Of a stretch of 64,000 nucleotides of DNA, positions 56,301 to 64,000 are shown piece by piece. Within the stretch, counting starts at the first letter, position 1. Every line of letters begins with the position of its first letter. The notes under the pieces are model-generated. The model did no database searches, was not told the origin of the DNA, and saw only the letters and a program-made list of their open reading frames with translations. This stretch comes from Novosphingobium sp. (GTDB lineage: Bacteria > Pseudomonadota > Alphaproteobacteria > Sphingomonadales > Sphingomonadaceae). The stretch is from NCBI RefSeq assembly GCF_027489515.1, contig NZ_JAIXZS010000026.1, positions 1 through 64,000 of the forward strand. The letters run 5' to 3'. The position numbers and the translations under genes are program-made.

Positions 56301-56990
56301 ATGACAGCCACCGTTATCCCCGAAACATGGCGCGGCCCGCTGGAAAGCGTGCTGACGAGCCGCCCTTTGCGTGCGTTGGGCGGTTTTCTCCGCGCCGAGG
56401 AAGCTTCCGGTAGGCGCATCTATCCTCCCGCCGGAACGCGGCTTGCCGCACTTGCGCACACGCCTCTGCCGCAGGTTCGAGCCGTGATTCTGGGGCAGGA
56501 CCCCTATCACGGGCCGGGACAGGCGCATGGCCTTGCCTTCTCGGTGCCGCGCGGCGTTCCGATCCCGCCAAGCCTGCTTAACATCTTCAAGGAACAGGAA
56601 GCCGACCTCGGCCTTGCGCGGCCAGCGCATGGCTGCCTCGAGGCATGGGCGAAGGGCGGCGTGCTGCTGCTCAATACGGTGCTCACGGTCGAGGCGGGAG
56701 CGGCCGGCTCGCATCAGGGCAAGGGGTGGGAAGTATTCACCGATGCCGCGATCCGCGCCGTGGCACAGCGCAGCACGCCTTGCGTCTACCTCCTCTGGGG
56801 CAGCCATGCCCGCGCCAAGGCCGCGCTGATCCGCGAAGCCAGTGGCGGCCCGCACCTGATCCTCGAAGCCCCGCACCCCAGTCCGCTTTCAGCCCACCGC
56901 GGTTTCCTCGGCTGCCGCCACTTCAGCCGCGCCAATGCGTTTCTGGCGGAGCAGGGCACGGCACCAATCGACTGGAAGCTCCTGCCTTAA
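56301..56990 (+). CDS. ung: Uracil-DNA glycosylase
   Basis: A 229-residue family 1 uracil-DNA glycosylase that removes uracil from DNA. Water-activating motif [18 protein letters not shown] near residue 63 with the catalytic Asp, and the minor-groove motif HPSPLS near 195. The ATG at 56301 is where the family N-terminus begins; the longer frame is artefactual. It diverges from ugd by 113 bp and is followed after 67 bp by the ClpS-AAA fusion gene. Confidence 0.93.
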   Translation: MTATVIPETWRGPLESVLTSRPLRALGGFLRAEEASGRRIYPPAGTRLAALAHTPLPQVRAVILGQDPYHGPGQAHGLAFSVPRGVPIPPSLLNIFKEQEADLGLARPAHGCLEAWAKGGVLLLNTVLTVEAGAAGSHQGKGWEVFTDAAIRAVAQRSTPCVYLLWGSHARAKAALIREASGGPHLILEAPHPSPLSAHRGFLGCRHFSRANAFLAEQGTAPIDWKLLP

Positions 56991-57057
56991 CGCTGCAACA
57001 AGCATTGCGCATTTACTGCTCGAATAGGCAGTATTGCAGCAGCGTTCATGGGGCTTT

Positions 57058-58803
57058 ATGACCGACCAAATCGTTCCCGATCTCGTTCAGATCAAGATCA
57101 TCAACGATCAGAACACCCCATACCCGTTCGTCGTTGATCTGTTGCAGACGGTCTTTGGCCGCTCGCCGATTGACGCTCAATTGATCGGGACGACGGCCCA
57201 CCACTATGGCGAAGGCGATTGCGGACTGTGGCCCCGTGGCGTGGCCGACGTGCTGGTGGCGGCCGCGCGGGAGCGGATCGAGAGCGCCGGCCATTCGCTC
57301 GTGCTGATGCGCTCCACCCCCACCGGCAGCGAAGCAGTGGGCCAGGAAACCTGCACGCTCTGCGCCAAGCCGGCCGCACATGCCCGCTCGCTGTATCGCA
57401 GCGAGGGCAAGGCGCTATGCGACGCCTGCATCATCGCAGCGACGGCGCACCTTGCCGAGGGCGTCGCCACTGCGCAGTTCAAATTCACCCACGAAGTGCT
57501 CGCCTGGCATTTCGGCTCCATCAGTCTGAGCGAGATCGAATCGTCGGTTCGAACCTTTCCCGCGCGGATGCGGGCAGACCTGCAGCTCGCCTTTGATCGC
57601 GTTCTCGATCAAGCAGCGGTCCGGCAATTGGGGATCAAGTCTGGCTATCGCTATGAGTCGGTCGATTTTGCAGATCTCTGGGAGACCGGCCATTCCGCCA
57701 AGGTGATCGCGCCCGTGCAGTTTTCGGATCTCGACATCGGCGAGGAGACCCCCCGCCGCTGTGTCGGAACCGCGCTTTGGCTGCTTGACCATGAAGGGGT
57801 GCGGCATTGCGCCATCGTCTCGCAGGAAACCGGGCATGGCGGCACCGAGAGCGTGAGGATCGAGATCGCCGTACCCAGCGGCCAGAGCGGTGCCGAACTG
57901 GTCTCGCACTACTTCCGCGAGATCGAGAAGGTCATCGAGAAGGCCGAATCCTATCGCGGCAAAGTGCTCTCGCTCGAGGCTGAGAACCAGTGGCAGGGCA
58001 TGGCTACCGGCGTCACCGTCTACCGCTTGCCGCCCGTGGCGCGCGAAGACGTTATCCTCCCGGAGCAGACGCTTGCGCTGCTCGACCGCAATGTCATCGA
58101 GTTTGCAAAGCTGCGCGAGCGGCTTCGCGCGATCGGTCAGCCCACCAAGAAAGGCCTCCTGTTCTATGGCCCACCCGGCACCGGCAAGACGCATACGATC
58201 CGCTACATCGCCAGCAGCCTGCCCGGCCACACCACTTTGCTGGTCACTTCCGATCAGGTGGGTCTGTTGAACGAATACTTTGGGCTCGCCCGCCTGCTCC
58301 AGCCCGCAATCCTCGTGATCGAGGACGCCGATCTCGTCGCGCGCAATCGGGCCGACATGCGCAGCGGCGGCGAGGAAATCCTGCTCAACAAGCTGCTCAA
58401 CGAAATGGACGGGCTGCGCCCGGACTCAGACATCTTCTTCGTGCTCACCACCAATCGGCCCGAGCATCTCGAACAGGCGCTGGCCGGCCGGCCCGGGCGC
58501 ATCGATCAGGCGATCGAGTTTCCGCTGCCCGATGCAGATGGCAGGCGCAAGCTGGCCCTGCTCTACAGCGGCGGTCTACATTTCTTGCCGGCTGTGCTGG
58601 AGCGGATCATCGACCGGACCGATGGTGTCAGTGCGGCCTTTATCAAAGAGCTGATGCGCCGGATTTCCCAGCGCGTTCTGGAAGACACCGCAAGCCCGGG
58701 ACGGGCGTCAGAAGACCATGTTCTCGCCGCGCTCGACGAGATGATGTTCGCTGGCGGCACCTTGAACGCGCAGCTGCTCGGGGCGGGCAGGATCGAACCT
58801 TGA
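57058..58803 (+). CDS. AAA+ ATPase fused to ClpS-like and ClpX-type zinc-finger domains
   Basis: A 581-residue protein with three recognisable parts. Residues 5-85 align without gaps to ClpS: IKIINDQNTPYPFVVDLLQ matches its NDD-TP-FV core (N16, D17, T20, P21, F24), and AHHYGEGDCGLW matches the HxxG/CG segment (H48/H49, C55, G56). Residues 99-124 form a C4 zinc finger (C99-x2-C102-x18-C121-x2-C124), exactly the ClpX spacing. A less clear region follows to about 330. A Cdc48/FtsH-type AAA module has Walker A GPPGTGKT (371-378), Walker B ILVIEDAD (418-425), sensor TTNRPEH (464-470) and RPGRID. No protease domain or ClpP-contacting IGF loop is seen. It would be an N-degron-directed unfoldase or remodelling ATPase. 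Start 57058 is chosen over a TTG at 57034. Confidence 0.85.
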   Translation: MTDQIVPDLVQIKIINDQNTPYPFVVDLLQTVFGRSPIDAQLIGTTAHHYGEGDCGLWPRGVADVLVAAARERIESAGHSLVLMRSTPTGSEAVGQETCTLCAKPAAHARSLYRSEGKALCDACIIAATAHLAEGVATAQFKFTHEVLAWHFGSISLSEIESSVRTFPARMRADLQLAFDRVLDQAAVRQLGIKSGYRYESVDFADLWETGHSAKVIAPVQFSDLDIGEETPRRCVGTALWLLDHEGVRHCAIVSQETGHGGTESVRIEIAVPSGQSGAELVSHYFREIEKVIEKAESYRGKVLSLEAENQWQGMATGVTVYRLPPVAREDVILPEQTLALLDRNVIEFAKLRERLRAIGQPTKKGLLFYGPPGTGKTHTIRYIASSLPGHTTLLVTSDQVGLLNEYFGLARLLQPAILVIEDADLVARNRADMRSGGEEILLNKLLNEMDGLRPDSDIFFVLTTNRPEHLEQALAGRPGRIDQAIEFPLPDADGRRKLALLYSGGLHFLPAVLERIIDRTDGVSAAFIKELMRRISQRVLEDTASPGRASEDHVLAALDEMMFAGGTLNAQLLGAGRIEP

Positions 58804-58804
58804 A

Positions 58805-59785
58805 CTACAGCCAGCCGATCCGCCGGAACCGCCAGAGCAGCCCGCCGCAGATGGTGATGATGAGAGCCCAGACCATCGGATAGCCCCATCGCCAGTGCAG
58901 TTCGGGCAGGTAATCGAAGTTCATGCCGTAGATGCCCGCGATCGCCGTCGGCACTGCGAGGATAGCCGCCCACGCCGCCAGCTGGCGCGTAATCATTCCC
59001 TGCCGGTGCTGTTCGAGCAGGCCCGCGGTTTCCACCGCCGCCGCCAGTGTTTCCTTGAGGCCCTCCATCCGCGCCATCGCGCGCCGCACATGATCGAGCA
59101 CGTCGCGGAACCAGATGCGCGCCGAAGGGTCGATCACCGGCAGGTCTGCTTCGGCCAGACGCTGCGTCATCTCCTCCATCGGCCCGATGATCCGCTCGAA
59201 CCGCCTGAGCTCGCGGCGCAGGCGGAAGATGCGGCGGATCGTGGCCGGATCGGGGAACTGGTCGATCGCCGATTCCTCGATGCTATGCGCGACTTCCTCG
59301 AACTGGTCGGCGATCGGAAGATAGCCATCGACGATGAAATCGAGCACGGCATGGAGCACATAGTCGGCACCCTCGGCGAGGTGGTCGCTATCCGCTTCCA
59401 GCGCGCGGCGCAGGTCGGCGTGCGCGCGCGCCGAACCCACCCGCACCGTCACGATGAACTGCGCGCCGAGGAACACGGCGGTCTGCCCGTAGGTGATCGT
59501 ATCGTCAGCCGTCATCATTGCGGTGCGCGCCACGACAAACAACTGCTGACCATAGATATCGACTTTGGGCAGTTGCCGCGGGTTCAGCGCGTCTTCAACC
59601 GCCAGCGGATGGAGCCTGAACTGGCACGCGATGCGGTCCATTTCCTCGGCCGTGGGATCGGCAAGCCCGATCCAGTCGAAACATCCGCGCGGCAGCGCTG
59701 CCTCGGCCACCGGCTGACCGGTCAGCGCAAGATCGGCCGGGTCGGGCCTCCCCTCGGTATAGCGGCGCGCGGCGATGATCGGCAT
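58805..59785 (-). CDS. corA: CorA-family magnesium/cobalt transporter
   Basis: A 326-residue CorA. The C-terminal pair of membrane helices carries the pore motif YGMNF (GMN near residue 280), followed by the acidic loop DYLPELHW and a short basic tail FRRIGWL. The preceding long helices (RRIFRLRRELRRFERIIGPMEEMTQRL) form the cytoplasmic stalk. The ATG at 59785 is preferred over the longer frame. Its stop is 1 bp from the end of the convergent ClpS-AAA gene. Confidence 0.93.
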   Translation of the reverse strand: MPIIAARRYTEGRPDPADLALTGQPVAEAALPRGCFDWIGLADPTAEEMDRIACQFRLHPLAVEDALNPRQLPKVDIYGQQLFVVARTAMMTADDTITYGQTAVFLGAQFIVTVRVGSARAHADLRRALEADSDHLAEGADYVLHAVLDFIVDGYLPIADQFEEVAHSIEESAIDQFPDPATIRRIFRLRRELRRFERIIGPMEEMTQRLAEADLPVIDPSARIWFRDVLDHVRRAMARMEGLKETLAAAVETAGLLEQHRQGMITRQLAAWAAILAVPTAIAGIYGMNFDYLPELHWRWGYPMVWALIITICGGLLWRFRRIGWL

Positions 59786-59906
59786 GGCTGCCCTTGTGTC
59801 GCCGAGCCGGCAAAAGCGCAATCGCCGCGTTTAACTGCCCGCCTAAACAGACTGGCAATCATGCCGCCGACTGCTATCATGCATGTCAATAACAGTGGAG
59901 GACAGC

Positions 59907-61433
59907 ATGGGTTTCGAGGACACGCGGCGCGCCGGGCAGCCGGACATCGATGTCGCGATCATCGGCGCCGGCCTTTCCGGCATCGGCATGGCCGCGCACA
60001 TGCAGATGCTCTGCCCCGACCGCACCTACGCCCTGTTCGAGCGCCGCCCCCAGCTTGGCGGCACCTGGGACCTGTTCCGCTACCCCGGCGTCCGCTCGGA
60101 CAGCGACATGCATACCCTCGGCTTCATCTTCGAGCCGTGGAAGCATGAGAAGTCCATCGCTGACGGGCCATCGATCCTCGAGTACCTCAACCGCATCGCC
60201 ACCGAACGCGGCATCCGCCAGCACATCCGCTTCGAGACCAAAGTCGTCTCCGCCAACTGGGAAAGCGGCAACGCCTGGTGGGTAATCACCACCGAAGCCG
60301 CCGACGGCCAGCGAAGCCGCACCACCGCGCGGTTCCTCTATCTCGGCTCGGGCTACTACGACTATGACACGCCCTACGACCCTGCGATCCCGGGCCGTGA
60401 CGACTTTGCCGGCACGATCATCCACCCGCAGTTCTGGCCCGAAGACTTCGACTACACCGGCAAGCGCGTCGTCGTGATCGGCTCCGGCGCAACCGCCGTC
60501 ACCATCGTGCCCGCGATGGCGCAGAAAGCGGCACACGTCACGATGCTGCAGCGGACGCCGACCTGGTACGCGATCCGCCCGGCGCGCGATGCCATCGCCA
60601 ACACGCTGCGCAAGTTCCTGCCGGATAAGCTCGCCTACCGGATCACGCGCTTCAAGAACGTGTTCATGCAGGACATGGTCTACAAGCGGGCGCGCAATCA
60701 GCCCCAGAAGGTCAAGGACTTCCTGACCAAGAAGCTTCAGGAAGCGCTCGGCCCGAAGTACGATCCCGCCACCTTCACCCCGCCCTACAACCCATGGGAG
60801 CAGCGCCTGTGCCTCGTGCCCGATGGCGACCTGTTCCATGCGATGAAGGCGGGCAAGGCGGAGATCATCACCGACAATATCGAGCGCATTGATGCGCAGG
60901 GCATCCAGCTCAAGTCCGGCAAGCGGCTCGACTGCGACGTGATCGTCACCGCCACCGGTCTCGCCCTCGCCATGGCCGGCAAGATCGCCCTCGGCATGGA
61001 CGGCCAGCCGGTGCGGATGAACGAGCGCTGGTACTACAAGGGCTGCATGTATTCGAACCTGCCCAACCTCGCGCAGGTCTTCGGCTACCTCAACGCCTCG
61101 TGGACCTTGCGCGCCGATATCGACGCCGATTTCGTCTGCCGCCTGCTCAACCACATGAAGAAAGTGGGCGCGGACAGCGCGACGCCTGTGCTCACCGACG
61201 AAAGCGCGCTCGAGGCCGACACCCCGCTCGATCTCTCCTCGGGCTACATCCAGCGCGGGCTCTCGATCCAGCCGAAGAACGCCAAGACGATGCCGTGGCG
61301 GCTCAACCAGGACTATCTGTTCGACCGCAAGTACCTCAAGGAAGACCCGCTCGACGACGGCATCATGCGCTTTGCCAAGGCGAGCGGCGCGGTGGCGGCA
61401 AAGGCCGGCGAGGTGGTCGAACCGGCAGAGTAG
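59907..61433 (+). CDS. Flavin-dependent monooxygenase, Baeyer-Villiger type
   Basis: A 508-residue class B flavoprotein monooxygenase. FAD motif IGAGLSGIGMAAHMQ near residue 21, NADPH motif VVVIGSGATAVTIVPAM near 192, and the Baeyer-Villiger fingerprint FxGxxxHxxxW[P/D] as FAGTIIHPQFWP near residues 170-181. It would insert oxygen into ketones or oxidise N/S atoms; the substrate is not known but sphingomonads carry many such enzymes for aromatic or terpenoid breakdown. GTGGAGGA lies just before the ATG at 59907, favouring it over 59883. Confidence 0.9.
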   Translation: MGFEDTRRAGQPDIDVAIIGAGLSGIGMAAHMQMLCPDRTYALFERRPQLGGTWDLFRYPGVRSDSDMHTLGFIFEPWKHEKSIADGPSILEYLNRIATERGIRQHIRFETKVVSANWESGNAWWVITTEAADGQRSRTTARFLYLGSGYYDYDTPYDPAIPGRDDFAGTIIHPQFWPEDFDYTGKRVVVIGSGATAVTIVPAMAQKAAHVTMLQRTPTWYAIRPARDAIANTLRKFLPDKLAYRITRFKNVFMQDMVYKRARNQPQKVKDFLTKKLQEALGPKYDPATFTPPYNPWEQRLCLVPDGDLFHAMKAGKAEIITDNIERIDAQGIQLKSGKRLDCDVIVTATGLALAMAGKIALGMDGQPVRMNERWYYKGCMYSNLPNLAQVFGYLNASWTLRADIDADFVCRLLNHMKKVGADSATPVLTDESALEADTPLDLSSGYIQRGLSIQPKNAKTMPWRLNQDYLFDRKYLKEDPLDDGIMRFAKASGAVAAKAGEVVEPAE

Positions 61434-61461
61434 CGTCCCTCTCCTCTTACCCTTCGTCTTT

Positions 61462-61477
61462 CCCGCGAAGGCGCGGG
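61462..61477 (+). repeat. GC-rich hairpin downstream of the monooxygenase
   Basis: CCCGCG (61462-61467) pairs with CGCGGG (61472-61477) around an AAGG loop, 28 bp after the stop codon. No T-tract follows. The motif looks like small palindromic repeats scattered in proteobacterial genomes; it may act as a weak terminator or message end. Confidence 0.5.
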
Positions 61478-61498
61478 GGTGGCGGAGGCGGCGCAGAG

Positions 61499-61515
61499 GT
61501 TGACACAGTTGACAC
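61499..61515 (+). repeat. Tandem GTTGACAC repeat
   Basis: GTTGACAC at 61499-61506 and again at 61508-61515, separated by one A. Each copy contains TTGACA, but no suitable -10 follows at 16-18 bp, so a promoter is not supported. More likely part of an interspersed repeat. Confidence 0.5.
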
Positions 61516-61599
61516 GGTCCAGAGGAAATCCGGCAATTCCGGCTTCTTGGTACTAACCTACTGATCTTTGACAATAATAGGCAGAATCGCTGCCAAACA

Positions 61600-61643
61600 C
61601 GGCTCGGGAATAACTGACACGCGCGTCTGTTATTCCCGAGCCG
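61600..61643. repeat. 15-bp perfect inverted repeat
   Basis: CGGCTCGGGAATAAC (61600-61614) and GTTATTCCCGAGCCG (61629-61643) are perfect inverse copies with a 14-bp centre that itself contains the palindrome ACGCGCGT (61619-61626). It could be an operator, a transcription barrier or the remnant of a small mobile repeat. Confidence 0.75.
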
Positions 61644-61859
61644 GGCATTATCCGCCAGCCTCCCTGCCACAATGGCGACGGGAGGAGCGTGCCCGGTGCA
61701 GCGTACGACGGAAACCACGGTTCAAAGAGCGCCCGTGACCTTTCGCCCGATAAGGGTGTGTAGGAAAGGTGTTTGTGAACTGGCGGGCGGCCAGTCCGCC
61801 CGGCGCAATCCCCTCAAAGGCCCATTGCACGCGTCTGCGTTTGCGCTATCGGTTCCCGC

Positions 61860-62621
61860 ATGACCGAAGCTTCCCGCATCTGGACCGCCGCGCTGATTGT
61901 CGTGGGCGATGAGATCCTTTCCGGCCGCACGCATGACAAGAACATCGCACAGGTCGCGACGTGGCTGGGGGTGCAGGGCATTCGGCTGCGCGAAGTGCGT
62001 GTGGTGCCGGACGACATGGCGGCGATCATCGAGGCGGTGAACGCGCTGCGCGTGCGCAACGACTACCTGTTCACCACGGGCGGGATCGGGCCGACGCACG
62101 ACGACATTACCGTCGATGCGGTGGCTGAGGCGCTCGGCGTGCCGGTGGTGATCCACCCCGAGGCCGAAGCGATGCTGACCCGCTATTACGAGACCCGCGG
62201 CGGCATCAATCCGGCGCGGCTGCGCATGGCGCGGGTGCCGGAGGGCGCCGATCTTATCCCCAACCGGCTTTCGGGCGCGCCGGGGATCCAGATCGGCAAT
62301 GTGTTCCTGATGGCGGGCGTGCCGGGGATCACCGCGCAGATGCTCGACGGGCTGACGGGCACGCTGGAAGGCGGCCTGCCGCTGCTTTCGGCAACGATCG
62401 GCTGCTGGGTCGCCGAAAGCGAAGTGGCCGACCTGCTGCGCGAGACCGAAAAGACCCACGAGGGCTGCCAGATCGGCAGCTATCCCTTCTTCCGCGAAGG
62501 CAAGGTCGGCGCGAATTTCGTGATCCGCTCGACCGATCAGGCTGAGCTCGATGCCTGCGCACAGGTGCTGGTCGACGGGCTGGCGGCGCTTGGCCGCGCC
62601 TCGGTGCCGGGGGGCATCTGA
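61860..62621 (+). CDS. CinA-like molybdopterin-binding-domain protein
   Basis: A 253-residue protein of the competence/damage-inducible protein A group (COG1058, MoCF_biosynth fold). Motifs: AALIVVGDEILSGRTHDKN near residue 10, FTTGGIGPTHDDITVDAVAEAL near 72 and the later FLMAGVPGI. Only the N-terminal domain is present; the C-terminal nicotinamide-mononucleotide deamidase domain of full CinA is absent. Pyrophosphatase activity is suggested for some relatives. The stop overlaps the next gene as CTGA. Confidence 0.88.
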   Translation: MTEASRIWTAALIVVGDEILSGRTHDKNIAQVATWLGVQGIRLREVRVVPDDMAAIIEAVNALRVRNDYLFTTGGIGPTHDDITVDAVAEALGVPVVIHPEAEAMLTRYYETRGGINPARLRMARVPEGADLIPNRLSGAPGIQIGNVFLMAGVPGITAQMLDGLTGTLEGGLPLLSATIGCWVAESEVADLLRETEKTHEGCQIGSYPFFREGKVGANFVIRSTDQAELDACAQVLVDGLAALGRASVPGGI

Positions 62622-63172
62622 TCCTTCGGCTGGTAGCGGCAGCAGGCCTTGCGTTCATGCTACCTGCCTGCTCGCCAACGCTCACACGCTTCGAGCGCAC
62701 GCTGGCAGCCCATGACAGCGCGACGGCCGCGCTGGGCCAGTGGTGCGCGGCGCAGCGGATTGCGGCGCCGGCCGAGATCGTCGCGGATACCGAGCAGGGC
62801 GCAAGCGAAGCTGCCACACCGACTATCCGCACGGCGCTCGGCGTCGGCGCTGCAGAGCCGCTGGCCTTCCGCCATGTGCGGCTGCGCTGCGGCGGCGCGG
62901 TGCTTTCCGACGCGAAGAACTGGTATGTCCCTGCCCGGCTGACCCCGGCGATGAACTCCAAGCTCGAAACGTCGCGAACGCCTTTCGGCACGGTGGTGCG
63001 CCCGCTGGGCTTTCGGCGCGAGCGGCTGGAAAGCAGGCGCGGAAGAGCCGAGGGCTGTCCGGCGGGAACGGTGCTTTCGCACAAAGCGGTGCTGCGGCTC
63101 GCGGACGGACGGGCGATCAGCCTGGTGATCGAGTGCTATACGCGGGCAAATCTGGCGAAGGAGGCTTCCTGA
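62618..63172 (+). CDS. Predicted lipoprotein with apparent CTG start
   Basis: A 184-residue protein with no recognised domain. Reading from CTG at 62618 gives MILRLVAAAGLAFMLPAC, a near-perfect lipoprotein signal with lipobox LPAC at Cys18; the CTG shares four bases with the upstream stop (CTGA) and GGGGGG lies three bases before it. The first ATG, 62657, sits inside the signal core and would leave no membrane-targeting sequence. The mature part has several cysteines (near residues 43, 92 and 161) that could form disulfides. Coupled at its end to the epimerase by TGATG. Confidence 0.65.
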   Translation: MILRLVAAAGLAFMLPACSPTLTRFERTLAAHDSATAALGQWCAAQRIAAPAEIVADTEQGASEAATPTIRTALGVGAAEPLAFRHVRLRCGGAVLSDAKNWYVPARLTPAMNSKLETSRTPFGTVVRPLGFRRERLESRRGRAEGCPAGTVLSHKAVLRLADGRAISLVIECYTRANLAKEAS

Positions 63173-64000
63173 TGCGCGTTCTTCTTACCGGTTCGTCCGG
63201 CTGGCTCGGCCGTTTTCTCGCTCCGGCGCTGCGCGCGGCCGGGCATACGGTGACGGGTCTCGATGCGGCGCCTGGCCCGGAAACGCATGTCGTCGGCACG
63301 ATCGCCAGCCGTGCGGTGGTGGACCGGGCGATGGGGTTGGGGATCGACGCGGTGATCCACGCGGCAGCGCTGCACAAGCCCGATATCGCGCGCTATCCGG
63401 TGCAGACCTTCATCGATGTGAACGTGACAGGCACGCTCAACCTGCTCGAGGCCGCGCGCATTGCGGGGCATGACCGGTTCGTGATGACGTCCACCACCTC
63501 GCTGATGATCAGCGAGGCGATCAGGCGCGAGGAAGCGTCCGAGGCGGTGTGGCTGGACGAACGGACTGGTCCGCTGGCACCGCGCAACATCTATGGCGTG
63601 ACCAAGCTGGCAGCAGAAGGGCTGTGCCGGCTCTATGCAACCGAGCATGGTCTGGCCACCGTGGTGCTGCGCACCGCGCGGTTCTTCCCCGAGGATGACG
63701 ATACACACAAGCGGCCTTCGGGCGAGAACCTCAAGGCGATCGAGTTCCTGCATCGGCGGCTGACGGTGGAGGATGCGGCGGCAGCACATGTGACGGCACT
63801 GGAGAAGGTGCGCGAAGTCGGCTTCGGGCTCTATCTGGTGAGCGCGCCGCCGCCGTTCGCGCGCGAGGATGCGGCGGCGCTGAAGCAGGATGCTGCCGCG
63901 CTCATCCGGGAACGGTTCCCCGATGCCGAGGCGCTGTTTGCCGCGCGGGGCTGGCAGCTGCCCAAGAGCCTGGGGCGGGTCTACGATCCCTCATTGGCCG
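63172..64000 (+). CDS. NAD-dependent epimerase/dehydratase, truncated by window end
   Basis: At least 276 residues of an extended SDR enzyme; the frame is open at the window edge. Rossmann motif LLTGSSGWLGRF at residues 4-15, AALHKPDIARYP and VNVTGTLNLLEAA further on, catalytic YGVTKLAAEG with the Tyr-x3-Lys pair, and VLRTARFFPEDDD. It probably acts on a nucleotide sugar or related substrate; specificity unknown. GAAGGAGG precedes the ATG and the stop of the lipoprotein overlaps it by one base. Confidence 0.88.
   Translation, partial: MRVLLTGSSGWLGRFLAPALRAAGHTVTGLDAAPGPETHVVGTIASRAVVDRAMGLGIDAVIHAAALHKPDIARYPVQTFIDVNVTGTLNLLEAARIAGHDRFVMTSTTSLMISEAIRREEASEAVWLDERTGPLAPRNIYGVTKLAAEGLCRLYATEHGLATVVLRTARFFPEDDDTHKRPSGENLKAIEFLHRRLTVEDAAAAHVTALEKVREVGFGLYLVSAPPPFAREDAAALKQDAAALIRERFPDAEALFAARGWQLPKSLGRVYDPSLA

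Larger units (their letters stand above)
61434..61859. other. 426-bp gap with several repeats and a large hairpin
   Basis: No gene is supported (a 63-codon frame at 61672-61863 has no recognisable content). The gap contains a CCCGCG-AAGG-CGCGGG hairpin (61462-61477), a tandem GTTGACAC pair (61499-61515), a 15-bp perfect inverted repeat (61600-61643) and a CGGGCGG-CCAGT-CCGCCCG hairpin (61784-61802). Such clustering looks like interspersed repeat elements plus a promoter for the CinA-like gene. Confidence 0.55.

Noticed and set aside
61499..61530. Tandem TTGACA boxes as a double promoter for the CinA-like gene
   Set aside because: No acceptable -10 element occurs 16-18 bp downstream of either box.
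59886..61718. 610-codon minus-strand frame opposite the monooxygenase
   Set aside because: Antisense shadow; the plus strand has intact FAD, NADPH and Baeyer-Villiger motifs.
61672..61863. 63-codon plus-strand frame before the CinA-like gene
   Set aside because: No recognisable content, runs through two hairpins and overlaps the next start without a coupling pattern.

Overview
High-GC alphaproteobacterial chromosome, most likely a sphingomonad (Novosphingobium/Sphingobium/Erythrobacter-like). This is inferred from conserved neighbourhoods (rnd-lptC-lptA, DUF3576-leuS-lptE-holA, glnE-bcp), from a recognisable gene complement (M28 peptidase, DUF455, sterol-desaturase-family, P450, Baeyer-Villiger-type monooxygenase) and from codon use; no rRNA or other taxonomic marker is present. 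I saw no tRNA, rRNA, CRISPR array or insertion sequence.

Layout. 0.4-2.3 kb: DUF442 protein, small membrane protein and a fatty-acid-hydroxylase-superfamily enzyme. 2.2-6.2 kb (minus): wecB-wecC for UDP-ManNAc/ManNAcA plus a lipoprotein of possible beta-helix type. 6.2-8.9 kb (minus): agmatine deiminase and M28 peptidase. 9.0-13.0 kb: glnE-bcp-DUF455 chain. 13.2-17.0 kb: M23 endopeptidase, then an acyl-CoA synthetase/P450 pair. 17.1-22.5 kb: galU, murA-chrA, a small RHH protein, a membrane-bound HTH-DUF4019 protein and an acetoacetyl-CoA reductase. 22.6-28.4 kb: outer-membrane protein, then DUF3576, leuS, lptE, holA.

28.6-56.2 kb is a large exopolysaccharide locus. It has an initiating sugar transferase, O-antigen-ligase/polymerase-type protein, Wza-like exporter, Wzc-like tyrosine kinase and a TPR-like protein. 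Next come a two-gene cassette resembling a phage tail spike, an aldo/keto reductase, GMC oxidoreductase, Wzx flippase, two glycosyltransferases, two hexapeptide acyltransferases, a second Wzy-like polymerase and a BNR-4 protein. The GDP-fucose genes fcl and gmd follow, then rnd-lptC-lptA and UDP-glucose dehydrogenase. Together with galU and wecBC the window can supply UDP-glucose, UDP-glucuronate, UDP-ManNAcA and GDP-L-fucose to surface polymers. 56.3-64 kb: uracil-DNA glycosylase, an unusual AAA+ ATPase, CorA, a Baeyer-Villiger-type monooxygenase, a CinA-like protein, a lipoprotein and a truncated NAD-dependent epimerase.

The most striking item is the 581-residue protein at 57058-58803. It joins a ClpS-like N-degron-binding domain, a ClpX-type C4 zinc finger and a Cdc48/FtsH-like AAA module in one chain. 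Other points of interest are the phage-like cassette in the polysaccharide locus, preceded by a LexA-type GAAC-N7-GAAC site and with an apparent ATA start; a potentially switchable structured leader at 30.1 kb; a probable CTG-initiated lipoprotein at 62.6 kb; and a possible frameshifted gene at 46.2 kb.
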